The notes under the pieces are model-generated. The model did not search any database, had not been told where the DNA came from, and was given only the letters and a program-made list of their open reading frames with translations. A stretch of DNA of 64,000 nucleotides from Oligoflexus sp. (GTDB taxonomy: Bacteria > Bdellovibrionota_B > Oligoflexia > Oligoflexales > Oligoflexaceae). Positions 41,863 to 50,838 of this stretch are shown here, piece after piece. Both the position numbers and the translations under genes were made by a program. The stretch is taken from positions 49,684 to 113,683 of the forward strand of contig NZ_DASTAT010000053.1 of NCBI RefSeq assembly GCF_035712445.1, read 5' to 3'. Each line of letters begins with the position of its first letter. Position 1 is the stretch's first letter.

Positions 41863-44271
41863 ATGCGATATGGCTATTTCAATGATGAGCATCGCGAGTA
41901 TCGGATTACAACCCCCTTCACCCCAATCAAATGGTGCAACTACGTCGGGACTTTGGCCTTTGGTGGGATCGTGGATCAAACCGGAGGCGCTTTGATCTGC
42001 AAAGGCGACCCTGCCCTTAATCGTATTAGTAAGTATATATCGCAGATGCCCGCCTCCGACTTCAAAGGGACGACCCTTTATATAAGATGGCAAAAGCCTG
42101 ACGGCACATATGAAATCTATTCGCCCTTCTTCACACCGACTCTGAAGGACCTGGATCGCTATGAATGCCAGGTCGGCCTTTCCTATTCGCGCTTTGTGAG
42201 CGAGTATCAGGGCATACGAACGGAAATCACCGTCTTCGTTCCCCGCGATGGTGAGGTCTTCCTTCAGGATATCGTGGTCGAAAACCTGGGTGCCGCGCGC
42301 TCCATTGATGTGATCCCCGTCGTCGAATTCACGCATTTCGATGCCCTGAAGCAATTGACCAACGCGGACTGGGTTCCGCAAACCATGACCCTTAAAGCAC
42401 ATCGTCAGGGTGATCTTTGCGTTCTGGAACAGTATGCATTCATGAAGCGGGACACGGCGGTGAACTATTTCACAGCCAATCGTCCCGTCACATCCTTTGA
42501 TGGCGATAGGAAAGCATTCCTTGGTCGTCACGAATACGGTTCGTGGCAGAAGCCGCTCAGCCTGGAAGCGCCTGAATTGAATAACAGTGAACCTCTTCGC
42601 GGTGACAATATCGGGGCTCTGATGCTGCACCTGGGCGAGCTGAAGACTGGAGACCGGCAGCGCGTCATCGTCCAACTGGGCCAGGCCGCGTCTTTGAACG
42701 AAGCCGCACCCAGCATTGAAAAGTATCGTGATGAAGCGGCCGTGGACCGGGCTTTTGCTGAGCTTGGCGAATTCTGGCAGAGCTATCTGAGCCTGCTGCA
42801 GGTCGCAACACCGAGCGACTCCTTCAACACCATGGTGAACATCCACAATCCCCGCCAGTGCCATACCACCAAAAACTGGTCGCGCTATCTTTCGCTCTAT
42901 CAGCTGGGTTACGGCGCCCGCGGTATCGGCTTCCGTGATTCCTCGCAGGATCTTCTTGGGGTGATGAGCCATATGCCCGAGGAAGCGCTGGAATTGGCGC
43001 TGAAACTCTTGTCCATGCAAAAGCGCAACGGCTCCGCGATGCATCAGTTCAATCCTTTGACCATGGAAGGCAGTCAGGGCGATTCCCTGGAAGAGCCCGA
43101 TCGGCCTAAATACTATGGCGATGATCATCTTTGGATCGTCTATACGATGGCCGCCTATATCAAGGAAACGGGCGATCTCAGCGTCCTTGATCGTAAGGTT
43201 CCTTTTTATGACAAGGACCCGCAGGGCAGGCCTTTGGAAGAAGGCAGCGTATGGGAACACCTTGTGCGCGCGATCGAATTCACCTGGTCGGATCGCGGAC
43301 GCCATGGTCTGCCGCTTTTGGGCTTCGCCGACTGGAATGATACGGTGAATCTGCCCAAGGGTGCTGAGTCCCTCATGGTCGCCAATCAGTTCGGCAAGGC
43401 CATCCTGGAACTGATTCCGATCTGCGATGCTTATGACAAGGCGGACTTTAAAGCCAAAATCATGGGCTATTATGAAAGCATGCGCTCCATTGTGAACGAC
43501 ACGGCCTGGGATGGCGCCTGGTATGTGCGCTGGTTCGATCACGAAGGTCGCAAGATCGGAACGGCCGCGAATCAGGCGGGCAAGATCTGGGTCAACGGTC
43601 AATCGTGGCCTGTGATCTCTGGCTTTGCCAGCGAAGAGAAACGCGATACGGCCCTGGATTCCGTCTATTCCCTTTTGAATACGAAATACGGCATCAAGCT
43701 GTCGGCGCCTGGTTATAACGGATTTGATCCCGTCATTGGCGGCGTGACCACCTATCCGCCCGGAGCCAAGGAAAACGGCGGCATCTTCCTGCACGCCAAC
43801 CCTTGGATGATGATAGCCGAGACCATGCGTGGGAATGGGGATAGGGCCTTTGAATACTATAACCAAATCAATCCGGCCCAGAAGAACGATATCCTCGATA
43901 TTTTCGAATCCGAGCCTTACTGCTATCCGCAGAATATCCTCGGCAATGAACATCCCCAGTTTGGGATGGGCCGCAATGCCTGGCTTTCCGGGACAGCCTC
44001 GTGGACCTATATCGCCGCCACGCAGCATATCCTTGGCATTCGACCGGAGCTTGATGGTCTGACCATCGACCCCTGTTTGCCCAAGGCCTGGGACCGGGTC
44101 ACGGTCGAGCGGCGCTTCCGTGGATCCGTGTTCAGCATCACGATTCTGAATCCTGATCAGAAGATGAAGGGGGTCACGAGCCTTCTCGTCGATGGCAAAA
44201 AAATCGAGGGTAACAGAATCCCTCTGCTGCCCGCGGGGCATTATCGCGTGGAAGCTTATATCGGTCGTTAG
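41863..44271 (+). CDS. GH94 disaccharide phosphorylase, acceptor specificity uncertain
   Basis: 802 residues, AAAGGATG upstream. GH94 inverting phosphorylases split a beta-glucosidic bond with phosphate to give alpha-glucose 1-phosphate, saving ATP. It opens MRYGYFNDEHREYRITTPFTPIKWCNYVG; the catalytic Asp lies in GFADWNDTVNLP; TYPPGAKENGGIFLHANPW marks the phosphate-site region. It differs from true cellobiose phosphorylase (its neighbour) in the acceptor side: NLPKGAES replaces NLNCFS and the N-terminal RYRYNN region is absent. Cellobionate, laminaribiose or chitobiose-type acceptors are possible. It is first in an operon with cbp and an epimerase. No signal peptide: cytoplasmic. Confidence 0.85.
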   Translation: MRYGYFNDEHREYRITTPFTPIKWCNYVGTLAFGGIVDQTGGALICKGDPALNRISKYISQMPASDFKGTTLYIRWQKPDGTYEIYSPFFTPTLKDLDRYECQVGLSYSRFVSEYQGIRTEITVFVPRDGEVFLQDIVVENLGAARSIDVIPVVEFTHFDALKQLTNADWVPQTMTLKAHRQGDLCVLEQYAFMKRDTAVNYFTANRPVTSFDGDRKAFLGRHEYGSWQKPLSLEAPELNNSEPLRGDNIGALMLHLGELKTGDRQRVIVQLGQAASLNEAAPSIEKYRDEAAVDRAFAELGEFWQSYLSLLQVATPSDSFNTMVNIHNPRQCHTTKNWSRYLSLYQLGYGARGIGFRDSSQDLLGVMSHMPEEALELALKLLSMQKRNGSAMHQFNPLTMEGSQGDSLEEPDRPKYYGDDHLWIVYTMAAYIKETGDLSVLDRKVPFYDKDPQGRPLEEGSVWEHLVRAIEFTWSDRGRHGLPLLGFADWNDTVNLPKGAESLMVANQFGKAILELIPICDAYDKADFKAKIMGYYESMRSIVNDTAWDGAWYVRWFDHEGRKIGTAANQAGKIWVNGQSWPVISGFASEEKRDTALDSVYSLLNTKYGIKLSAPGYNGFDPVIGGVTTYPPGAKENGGIFLHANPWMMIAETMRGNGDRAFEYYNQINPAQKNDILDIFESEPYCYPQNILGNEHPQFGMGRNAWLSGTASWTYIAATQHILGIRPELDGLTIDPCLPKAWDRVTVERRFRGSVFSITILNPDQKMKGVTSLLVDGKKIEGNRIPLLPAGHYRVEAYIGR

Positions 44272-44305
44272 ACTCCATTCTTTTCGGAAAAGGCATCATC
44301 TTACT

Positions 44306-46759
44306 ATGAACAAGGCTCATGGCAACCCATACGGACACTTTGATGATCAGGCCCGCGAGTATGTGATCACGCGGCCCGACACGCCTCTGCCCTGGCTGAA
44401 CTATCTCGGCTCCGAGGAATTCTTTGGACTCTGCACCAACACAGCCGGTGGTTACAGCTTTTGGAAGGATGCGAAGCTGCGGCGCGTGACGCGCTACCGC
44501 TATAACAATGTGCCGATGGACCTGGGCGGCCGTTATCTTTACATCAAGGACGGGACGAGCATTTGGAATCCGGGTTGGAAGCCTGTGAAGACAGAGCTGG
44601 ATGCCTATGAGTGCCGTCATGGTATGGGCTATACCACAATCAAAGCCGAAAAGAATGGGATTGAAGTCGAGCTGCTCATGTTTGTTCCCCCCGGAGAAAC
44701 CTGTGAAATCTGGCAGGTGAACGTTCGGAACAAAACGCAGGACAGCCGCAATATTTCGATCTTTTCCTTCGTCGAATTCTGTCTTTTTGAAGCTCTGAAC
44801 GATATGACGAACTATCAGCGAACCTACAGCATAGGCGAGGTGGAGGTCGAAGGTTCGGCGATTTATCATAAGACGGAATACCGCGAACGCCGCAGCCACT
44901 ATGCGCTTTTTGCCGTCAACCGCGCGATAGATGGTTTCGACACCAGTCGGGATGCCTTCGTCGGCGTGCATAACGGTCTTCATGAGCCGGATTCTGTGCT
45001 GAAAGGCCAGGCGAAGGGCAGCATCGCGCATGGCTGGAATCCGGTGGGTTCCCATCAGATCAACCTGAATCTGAAAGCCCAGGAAGTAAGCAGTTTTGCC
45101 TATATCCTCGCTTATGTCGACCAGGGCGATCTGCCCAAGTTTGACGAAAAGGGTCGTCTGAACAAGACCAAGGGCCAGGCTCTGCTGCAAAGGTTTGCCA
45201 AAACCGAAGATATCATGCGCAGCTTCGCCCAGCTCAAGAACAACTGGGAAAGCACTCTGAATCGCTTTCAGGTCGACTGCCCCAACGCCCATGCGCAGCG
45301 CATGGTCAACACCTGGAATCAGTATCAGTGCATGGCGACCTTCAACCTATCCCGTTCCGCCAGTGGTTACGAGACGGGCATCGGCCGCGGCATGGGCTAT
45401 CGTGATAGCAACCAGGATATCCTGGGCTTTGTGCACATGATTCCGGATCGCGCCCGGCAGCGTATTCTGGAGATTGCCTCGACTCAGTTGAGCGACGGCA
45501 CCTGCTACCACCAGTATCAGCCTTTGACCAAAAAGGGCAACGCCGAGATCGGTGGCGACTTCTATGACGACCATCTGTGGCTGATCCTCAGCACCGCCGC
45601 TTATATCAAGGAAACCGGCGATGCAAGCATACTCGATGAGGCCGTAGGTTACGCGGATAAACCGGGTTCCCAGGAAAGCCTGCTTCATCATTTGGAGACC
45701 AGCATTCAGTACACGCTGAAGAATCGAGGCCCGCATCGTCTGCCTTTGATTGGTCACGCCGACTGGAATGACTGTTTGAATCTGAACTGCTTCAGCAAGG
45801 AACCGAACGAATCCTTCCAAACGGCAGGTGATGTGCACGGGTCCGTTGCCGAGTCGGTGATGATTGCCGGACTCTTCCTTTACGTCTGCCGCGAGATGCA
45901 GGACCTTTATCAGTGGCTCGGCAAAGGTGCGGACGCTGAGCGGATGCGCGGTCATTATCTGGATATGAAAGAGGTCGTGGAAACGGCCGCATGGGATGGC
46001 GAATGGTTTATCCGGGCCTTTGACGCCCAAAGCCGGCCGGTGGGTTCGCACGTCAATGACGAGGGCAAGATCTTCATTGAGAGCCAGGCCTGGTGTGTTC
46101 TGGGTGGAGCCGGTCAGGAGGATGGCAAAGCGCGCAAGGCTTTGGAAAGCGTTCATGAAAAACTTTACACGCAGAACGGCATCGTCCTGCAGCAGCCGGC
46201 TTATAGCCGTTACTATTTGGAACTCGGGGAAGTCAGCAGCTATCCGCCCGGTTACAAGGAAAATGCCGGTATCTTCTGTCATAACAATACCTGGATACAC
46301 CTCGCCTGGTGTCAGCAGGGTGAAGGCAATCGCGCCTTTGAATATTACCTGAGCATCTGCCCCTCGGCGAAAGAGGATCAGATTGATACCTACCGCGCCG
46401 AGCCTTATGTTTATTCGCAGATGATTGCCGGTCGTGATGCCCCGACACCGGGTGAAGCGAAAAATTCCTGGCTCACGGGAACCGCGGCCTGGACCTTTGT
46501 CACTATTTCGCAGGGAATTCTGGGCATCAAGCCCGACTATGAAGGTCTTCATGTGAACCCTTGTATTCCTGAGGATTGGCAAGGCTTCACCGCGCAAAGG
46601 CACTTCCGTGGTGCGGACTATAACATCGTTGTGAAGAATCCTTCCGCTGTGTGCCAGGGCGTGGCCGAGCTTTGGGTCGATGGCGTCAAGCAGAAGGGCA
46701 GGCATATTCCTTTGGCCAAGGCCGGCAGCAAAGTGGAAGTTGAAGTGATCTTGGGCTGA
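44306..46759 (+). CDS. cbp: Cellobiose phosphorylase (GH94)
   Basis: 817 residues, the usual length for cellobiose phosphorylase. Diagnostic stretches: YGHFDDQAREYVITRPDTP, TAGGYSFWKDAKLRRVTRYRYNN, GYRDSNQDILG, GHADWNDCLNLNCFS with the general acid Asp, AESVMIAG and SYPPGYKENAGIFCHNN. It converts cellobiose plus phosphate to glucose 1-phosphate and glucose in the cytoplasm. Start at 44306 is 34 bp after the first GH94 gene; the ribosome site is weak, and coupling to the upstream gene may help. Product fits import by the ABC system and cleavage by the secreted GH6. Confidence 0.92.
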   Translation: MNKAHGNPYGHFDDQAREYVITRPDTPLPWLNYLGSEEFFGLCTNTAGGYSFWKDAKLRRVTRYRYNNVPMDLGGRYLYIKDGTSIWNPGWKPVKTELDAYECRHGMGYTTIKAEKNGIEVELLMFVPPGETCEIWQVNVRNKTQDSRNISIFSFVEFCLFEALNDMTNYQRTYSIGEVEVEGSAIYHKTEYRERRSHYALFAVNRAIDGFDTSRDAFVGVHNGLHEPDSVLKGQAKGSIAHGWNPVGSHQINLNLKAQEVSSFAYILAYVDQGDLPKFDEKGRLNKTKGQALLQRFAKTEDIMRSFAQLKNNWESTLNRFQVDCPNAHAQRMVNTWNQYQCMATFNLSRSASGYETGIGRGMGYRDSNQDILGFVHMIPDRARQRILEIASTQLSDGTCYHQYQPLTKKGNAEIGGDFYDDHLWLILSTAAYIKETGDASILDEAVGYADKPGSQESLLHHLETSIQYTLKNRGPHRLPLIGHADWNDCLNLNCFSKEPNESFQTAGDVHGSVAESVMIAGLFLYVCREMQDLYQWLGKGADAERMRGHYLDMKEVVETAAWDGEWFIRAFDAQSRPVGSHVNDEGKIFIESQAWCVLGGAGQEDGKARKALESVHEKLYTQNGIVLQQPAYSRYYLELGEVSSYPPGYKENAGIFCHNNTWIHLAWCQQGEGNRAFEYYLSICPSAKEDQIDTYRAEPYVYSQMIAGRDAPTPGEAKNSWLTGTAAWTFVTISQGILGIKPDYEGLHVNPCIPEDWQGFTAQRHFRGADYNIVVKNPSAVCQGVAELWVDGVKQKGRHIPLAKAGSKVEVEVILG

Positions 46760-46789
46760 AGCGATCGGCTTCGGATAAAGGATAAAGTC

Positions 46790-47860
46790 ATGCATGCAGT
46801 TCCATCCTACTGGCAGAGTCTTTTTCAGACTGAAGCATCACCGGGTTTTGCCCGGCGGCAACTTCGAAGCGATGCCGGAATGATGGAAATCTTCCGCCTG
46901 CAGGCCGGAGACTTTACGGCCGTGATCGGCAGTTATGGGGCCCGCCTTCTCTCTTTTGCCCATCGGCCGGGTCCCGACATTGTGGTGTCCCCGCAGAGTC
47001 TGGATGCCGTTCTTTCCGATCAGGCTTATATGGGAGCGACCGTCGGACGGGTATGCAATCGCATTCGAAGCGGTGAGTTGCCGCGTCCCGGAACAGAAGC
47101 CCTGTTTTTAAGCCGTAACGAAGGCCCTAACCACCTTCATGGTGGGCTGGAGGGTTTCGATAAAAAATACTGGCGTCTTTTGGAGCAGCAGCATGATGCC
47201 ACGAGTTCGCGACTGACCCTGGCCTATCTCTCGCAGGATGGTGAGGAAGGTTATCCGGGGGCTGTCGCCGTCAAGGCTGTGTTTGAGCTGAATACCCAGG
47301 GTCAGCTGCGCATCGACTATGAGAGCAACAGCCTGACTCATAGAACGCCCATCAACCTGACCCAGCATGCCTATTGGAATTTGGGCGGTTTTCAGGCGGA
47401 AGCCATCGGCACGACCCACAGTATGGTGAGCCCCTGCGATCGTATTCTGGAAACGGATGCTGCAGCTTTGCCGACCGGGCGTATTATATCTTTGGATGGG
47501 CATCCCTTTGATTTTCGACTGCGGAAGCCGTTGATTCCTGCGGATAGCTCGTATCAGGGACTCAATCACTTCTTCCTTCAGCCGGATCATCTGCAGGATG
47601 GAACGCTGCGGACAGTGGCCGAGATCATCCACGAAAGTTCAAAGCGCCGCCTCGTCGTCAGCACCAATCAACCCGGCCTTCAAATCTACACCGGAGACTA
47701 TCTGCAAAAACCCATGCGTCCCTTCCAGGGCTTTTGTCTGGAAGCCTCGGGTTATGTGGATGCGCCTCATCACGAACACTTTCCCAGCATTTGGGTGGAC
47801 GCCGGCAGCCGCTTGCAGCAGACCACGGTGTATCAATTCACGCCTTCGCACGGAATCTGA
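46790..47860 (+). CDS. galM: Aldose 1-epimerase (mutarotase)
   Basis: 356 residues, AAAGGAT upstream, 30 bp after the phosphorylase. GalM motifs: VGRVCNRIRSGE, NHLHGGLEGFDK (first His), INLTQHAYWNLGG (catalytic His) and CLEASGYVDAPHHE with the general-base Glu region. It interconverts alpha and beta anomers. GH94 enzymes need one anomer of the acceptor or release glucose as a defined anomer, so an epimerase helps flux into glucokinase. No signal peptide; the N-terminal 30 residues extend beyond the usual start. Confidence 0.88.
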   Translation: MHAVPSYWQSLFQTEASPGFARRQLRSDAGMMEIFRLQAGDFTAVIGSYGARLLSFAHRPGPDIVVSPQSLDAVLSDQAYMGATVGRVCNRIRSGELPRPGTEALFLSRNEGPNHLHGGLEGFDKKYWRLLEQQHDATSSRLTLAYLSQDGEEGYPGAVAVKAVFELNTQGQLRIDYESNSLTHRTPINLTQHAYWNLGGFQAEAIGTTHSMVSPCDRILETDAAALPTGRIISLDGHPFDFRLRKPLIPADSSYQGLNHFFLQPDHLQDGTLRTVAEIIHESSKRRLVVSTNQPGLQIYTGDYLQKPMRPFQGFCLEASGYVDAPHHEHFPSIWVDAGSRLQQTTVYQFTPSHGI

Positions 47861-47885
47861 GCAGCTGAACCCCAGCGCGCCTCTA

Positions 47886-47894
47886 TGATATAAT
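47886..47894 (+). promoter_or_regulatory. Extended -10 promoter for the sensor kinase gene
   Basis: TGATATAAT carries a perfect -10 hexamer with the TGn extension, so a -35 box is not needed (only CTGAAC is seen). Transcription would start near 47901, 37 bp before the gene. Confidence 0.55.
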
Positions 47895-47937
47895 TTTCGA
47901 AAAGCGTAACCACTTTCCTCGTCAGGCGGTAAGTTCC

Positions 47938-50781
47938 ATGCGTGACTTCGTAAAGTTATACCTTTTTCTGAACGTTATAGTGTTTTTCTCTTGGGGAACA
48001 GCGCAGGCTTCTGATGCAGGCTTTCAGGCCGTGCAGGGCACGCTTGATCTTTCATCCTGGAATCCGGCTGTACAGAAGAGCCTTCCCTTGGATGGAGAGT
48101 GGGGGTTTCGCTGGATGGAGCTCGAGGATCAGCTTGAACTTGAATCCAGACGCAGCTTTTTGGAGCCGGCCGGGCGTTTCATAAAGACCGGAAGCTCTTG
48201 GAAGCAGGCTGTGGGTGAGGACAGCAAGGGGCTCGGTTATGCCACTCATATCCTTAAAATCAAGGGTCTCCGTGCACAGCCCAATGAGCTGGCTCTTAAC
48301 TTCAGTCAGTTCATATCCTGCTATCGTCTTTATCTTTATGACAGCCTGAGTCAGGAGCTGGTGCTCTTTGCGGAATCGGGGCGGGTCGGTAAAACGATCC
48401 CGGAGCAGATCTATCAGTATAAGCGTTTGCTCAAACCCTTACCCGCACTCCAGGGACAGGACATCTATCTGATCATGCAGGTGGCCAGTTTACAGGTCGA
48501 GGGAGGATTCCCGCTCGCGCCTGAAATCGGACTCCATACCGATTTTCAGAACAAGGCGGAGCATACGGCCTGGGAGAGTTTTTACATCCTCGGCATGTTT
48601 TCGTTCCTGGTCATCAGTAATCTTTTTCTCTTTCTTCTGCGTCGCGAGGATAAGCCCAGCCTTGTCATGGCTCTGTTCGCGCTCTTGATGGTGATACGCT
48701 ATATGTCGACGGAAGGGATCATCGCCCGTTTCTTTCCCGAACCGGTCGCCTGGAATTTTTATATCTCCTATTACATCATCGGTCTGGCCCTCCAGCTTGG
48801 TTTTACCCTTTATATGCAGTTCTTTGCTTATACCTTCCCCAGGATCCTGCCCCGCTATGTCTTGCCAGTGGCCTGGGGGACCTGCATAACACAAGCCTTA
48901 TGGACTCAAGTCAGTCGCTATGTTCCGGGCTGGCCGTCCTTGTACCTTCAGTTTCTCCTGGTCGTCTTCGCCATGGGCATGATCATGCTGGCGAAGCTGG
49001 TGCTCCTCGCCTGGCGTCGGCAGCGTGGGGCCGCACTCTCGCTCTTGGGGATCAGTTTCATCGTCCTGGCCATGGCGAATGATGTCTTCGTTTGGATGAA
49101 GCTCTATGAGTTCATTTATATCGGACACTATGGAATGCTGGCCTTTATCTTCTGTCAATCTCTGGTGGTCGCGAGCAACTTCGCCCATGCCTTTCGCACG
49201 GCCGAGCGGCTCAGTCAGGACCTTCAGATCGAGGTGGAACGTCAGACCCGTGATGTGAAGACGATACTGGCCAATATTCATCAGGGGATCCTGACTGTAA
49301 GACCAGGCCTGACCGTGGGTGATGACTATTCCCAGTATCTTTGTGAGATCCTGCAGGACAGGAATATCGAAAACAGAAACGTGCTGGATCTTCTATTCCA
49401 TTCCTCCAATTTGAATCAGGAGCAGAAGGATATGGTGCGCACCATCCTGGAAGGTGCGATCGGAGAGGCGGCTCTGAACTTTGAAATCAACGAGGAAAAC
49501 CTGGTTCGCGACACCCTCATTCAGGATGGTCATGGCCGGCAGAAGAACGTTCTGATCGACTGGGATCCCGTTGTGAATGAGAAGACCGATGAAGTGGAAA
49601 AGGTCCTGGTCACCCTGCGCGATGTCACGGAACTGAGGGCGATGGAAGCCAAAACCAGGCAGCAGCAGCGCGATATGGAATTGATCGCGGAGATCATCGA
49701 AGTGGCGGCAGATCGCTTCCAGAACTTCCTGGCCAGCAGCCGACGGTTCCTTGAGGAAAACGGTCGCCTGCTTCAGGCGGCCATCCAGCCCAGCAGTGAA
49801 GTCCTTAAGATCATTTTCATCAACCTGCACACCATGAAGGGAGCTGCGCGGACCTATCGTTTCACGTCGATGACGGCGATTATCCACGATGCGGAGCATT
49901 TCATCTCTTTGGTGCAAAAGCAGCAGATGCCGTGGGATGCGGAACATGCCTGGCAGGACCATGAGCGGGTGCTGGCGATTTTCCAGGAATATGAGCGGGT
50001 CAATCGCGACCGACTGAAGCGGGTGGATGCCAAGGATACTGTGCGTTTGGATTTGGATACCGTGCGGGAAAACATTCGGGCCCTGGAAGCCATCGGTGAG
50101 ATTCGCCTGGATGATCGCCTGACGCCTTTTGTGGATCAGGTACGGAAGACCTTCTTTCAGCTCTATTATCAGGATGTGGACCATCTTTTCGCGGAGCTGG
50201 TCAAGATCCTTCCCCAGCTCGGTCGCGACCTGCAGAAACCTGATCCCGAGGTCATCCTGCGGAGTGTTCCGGCTGGTTTAACGAAGGAAGCGGCCGATGT
50301 CCTGCATGATGTGTTCATCCATATTTTCCGGAACATCATGGATCACGGCATTGAAAGTCCTGATGAACGTCAGAAAAAAGGCAAGGCCGCGCAGGGTCAG
50401 ATCAATATCGACCTGAGCGTCAATCGGCAAGGGGAGCTGCAGATCAGCATAGAAGACGATGGGCAGGGAATCAGGCTCGATCGCGTGAAGGATATTGCGG
50501 CGCAAAGGAATCTGCTCGATCCGAAGCGGGACTATGGGTTCCGTGAAATCGCCGAGCTGATATTCGTTCCGGGCTTTTCCACTGCAAAAGGAGTCACGGA
50601 AGTATCGGGCCGGGGTGTGGGGATGAGTGCTGTTGTGGAATATGTTAAAAATCTGGGCGGGCGGGTTGAATTGAGGCTGACCGAGGAGCTGTCTGAGCTT
50701 GGACCCTGTCCCTTCCGTCTTGAACTGTTCCTGCCGCATGCCTGCTTTACGCTTTATCAGGCGGCACGGCGGGTTGCATAA
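47938..50781 (+). CDS. 7TMR-DISM sensor with Hpt and CheA-type ATPase domain
   Basis: 947 residues. Signal peptide to about 24 (AQA-SD); periplasmic DISM extracellular domain about 30-205, with LDGEWGFRWMELEDQL; seven membrane helices about 212-410; a PAS-like segment about 440-565; then an Hpt domain with His631 (FINLHTMKGAARTYRF). The C-terminal ATPase is of CheA type, with N box HIFRNIMDHGIESPDERQKKG, G1 EDDGQGI and G2 SGRGVGMSAV. The CheW-like domain of CheA is absent and there is no adjacent regulator. Phosphate would go to Hpt and then to an unlinked response regulator. Related layouts occur in non-chemotaxis Hpt kinases. Confidence 0.82.
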   Translation: MRDFVKLYLFLNVIVFFSWGTAQASDAGFQAVQGTLDLSSWNPAVQKSLPLDGEWGFRWMELEDQLELESRRSFLEPAGRFIKTGSSWKQAVGEDSKGLGYATHILKIKGLRAQPNELALNFSQFISCYRLYLYDSLSQELVLFAESGRVGKTIPEQIYQYKRLLKPLPALQGQDIYLIMQVASLQVEGGFPLAPEIGLHTDFQNKAEHTAWESFYILGMFSFLVISNLFLFLLRREDKPSLVMALFALLMVIRYMSTEGIIARFFPEPVAWNFYISYYIIGLALQLGFTLYMQFFAYTFPRILPRYVLPVAWGTCITQALWTQVSRYVPGWPSLYLQFLLVVFAMGMIMLAKLVLLAWRRQRGAALSLLGISFIVLAMANDVFVWMKLYEFIYIGHYGMLAFIFCQSLVVASNFAHAFRTAERLSQDLQIEVERQTRDVKTILANIHQGILTVRPGLTVGDDYSQYLCEILQDRNIENRNVLDLLFHSSNLNQEQKDMVRTILEGAIGEAALNFEINEENLVRDTLIQDGHGRQKNVLIDWDPVVNEKTDEVEKVLVTLRDVTELRAMEAKTRQQQRDMELIAEIIEVAADRFQNFLASSRRFLEENGRLLQAAIQPSSEVLKIIFINLHTMKGAARTYRFTSMTAIIHDAEHFISLVQKQQMPWDAEHAWQDHERVLAIFQEYERVNRDRLKRVDAKDTVRLDLDTVRENIRALEAIGEIRLDDRLTPFVDQVRKTFFQLYYQDVDHLFAELVKILPQLGRDLQKPDPEVILRSVPAGLTKEAADVLHDVFIHIFRNIMDHGIESPDERQKKGKAAQGQINIDLSVNRQGELQISIEDDGQGIRLDRVKDIAAQRNLLDPKRDYGFREIAELIFVPGFSTAKGVTEVSGRGVGMSAVVEYVKNLGGRVELRLTEELSELGPCPFRLELFLPHACFTLYQAARRVA

Positions 50782-50811
50782 GGGCAGCCCCGAAGCAGGC
50801 TTCGAGGCTGT

Positions 50812-50831
50812 AAAAAGGGGCCTTGCGGCCC
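50812..50831 (-). terminator. Rho-independent terminator of the FAS1 lipoprotein gene
   Basis: Read on the minus strand: GGGCC (50831-50827), loop GCAA, GGCCC (50822-50818), then C and TTTTT to 50812. A second imperfect stem (AGCCCCGAAGC/GCTTCGAGGCT, near 50786-50809) lies beside it and may serve the convergent kinase gene. Confidence 0.7.
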
Positions 50832-50838
50832 TTCAAGC

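Noticed and set aside
41722-44241. 839-codon open frame on the minus strand across the first GH94 gene
   Set aside because: It is antisense to a clear GH94 protein, and its product is rich in His, Arg and Gly with no domain pattern; long antisense frames are common in GC-rich genes.
45347-46795. 482-codon minus-strand open frame across cellobiose phosphorylase
   Set aside because: Antisense shadow of a well-supported gene; no ribosome site or recognisable motif.
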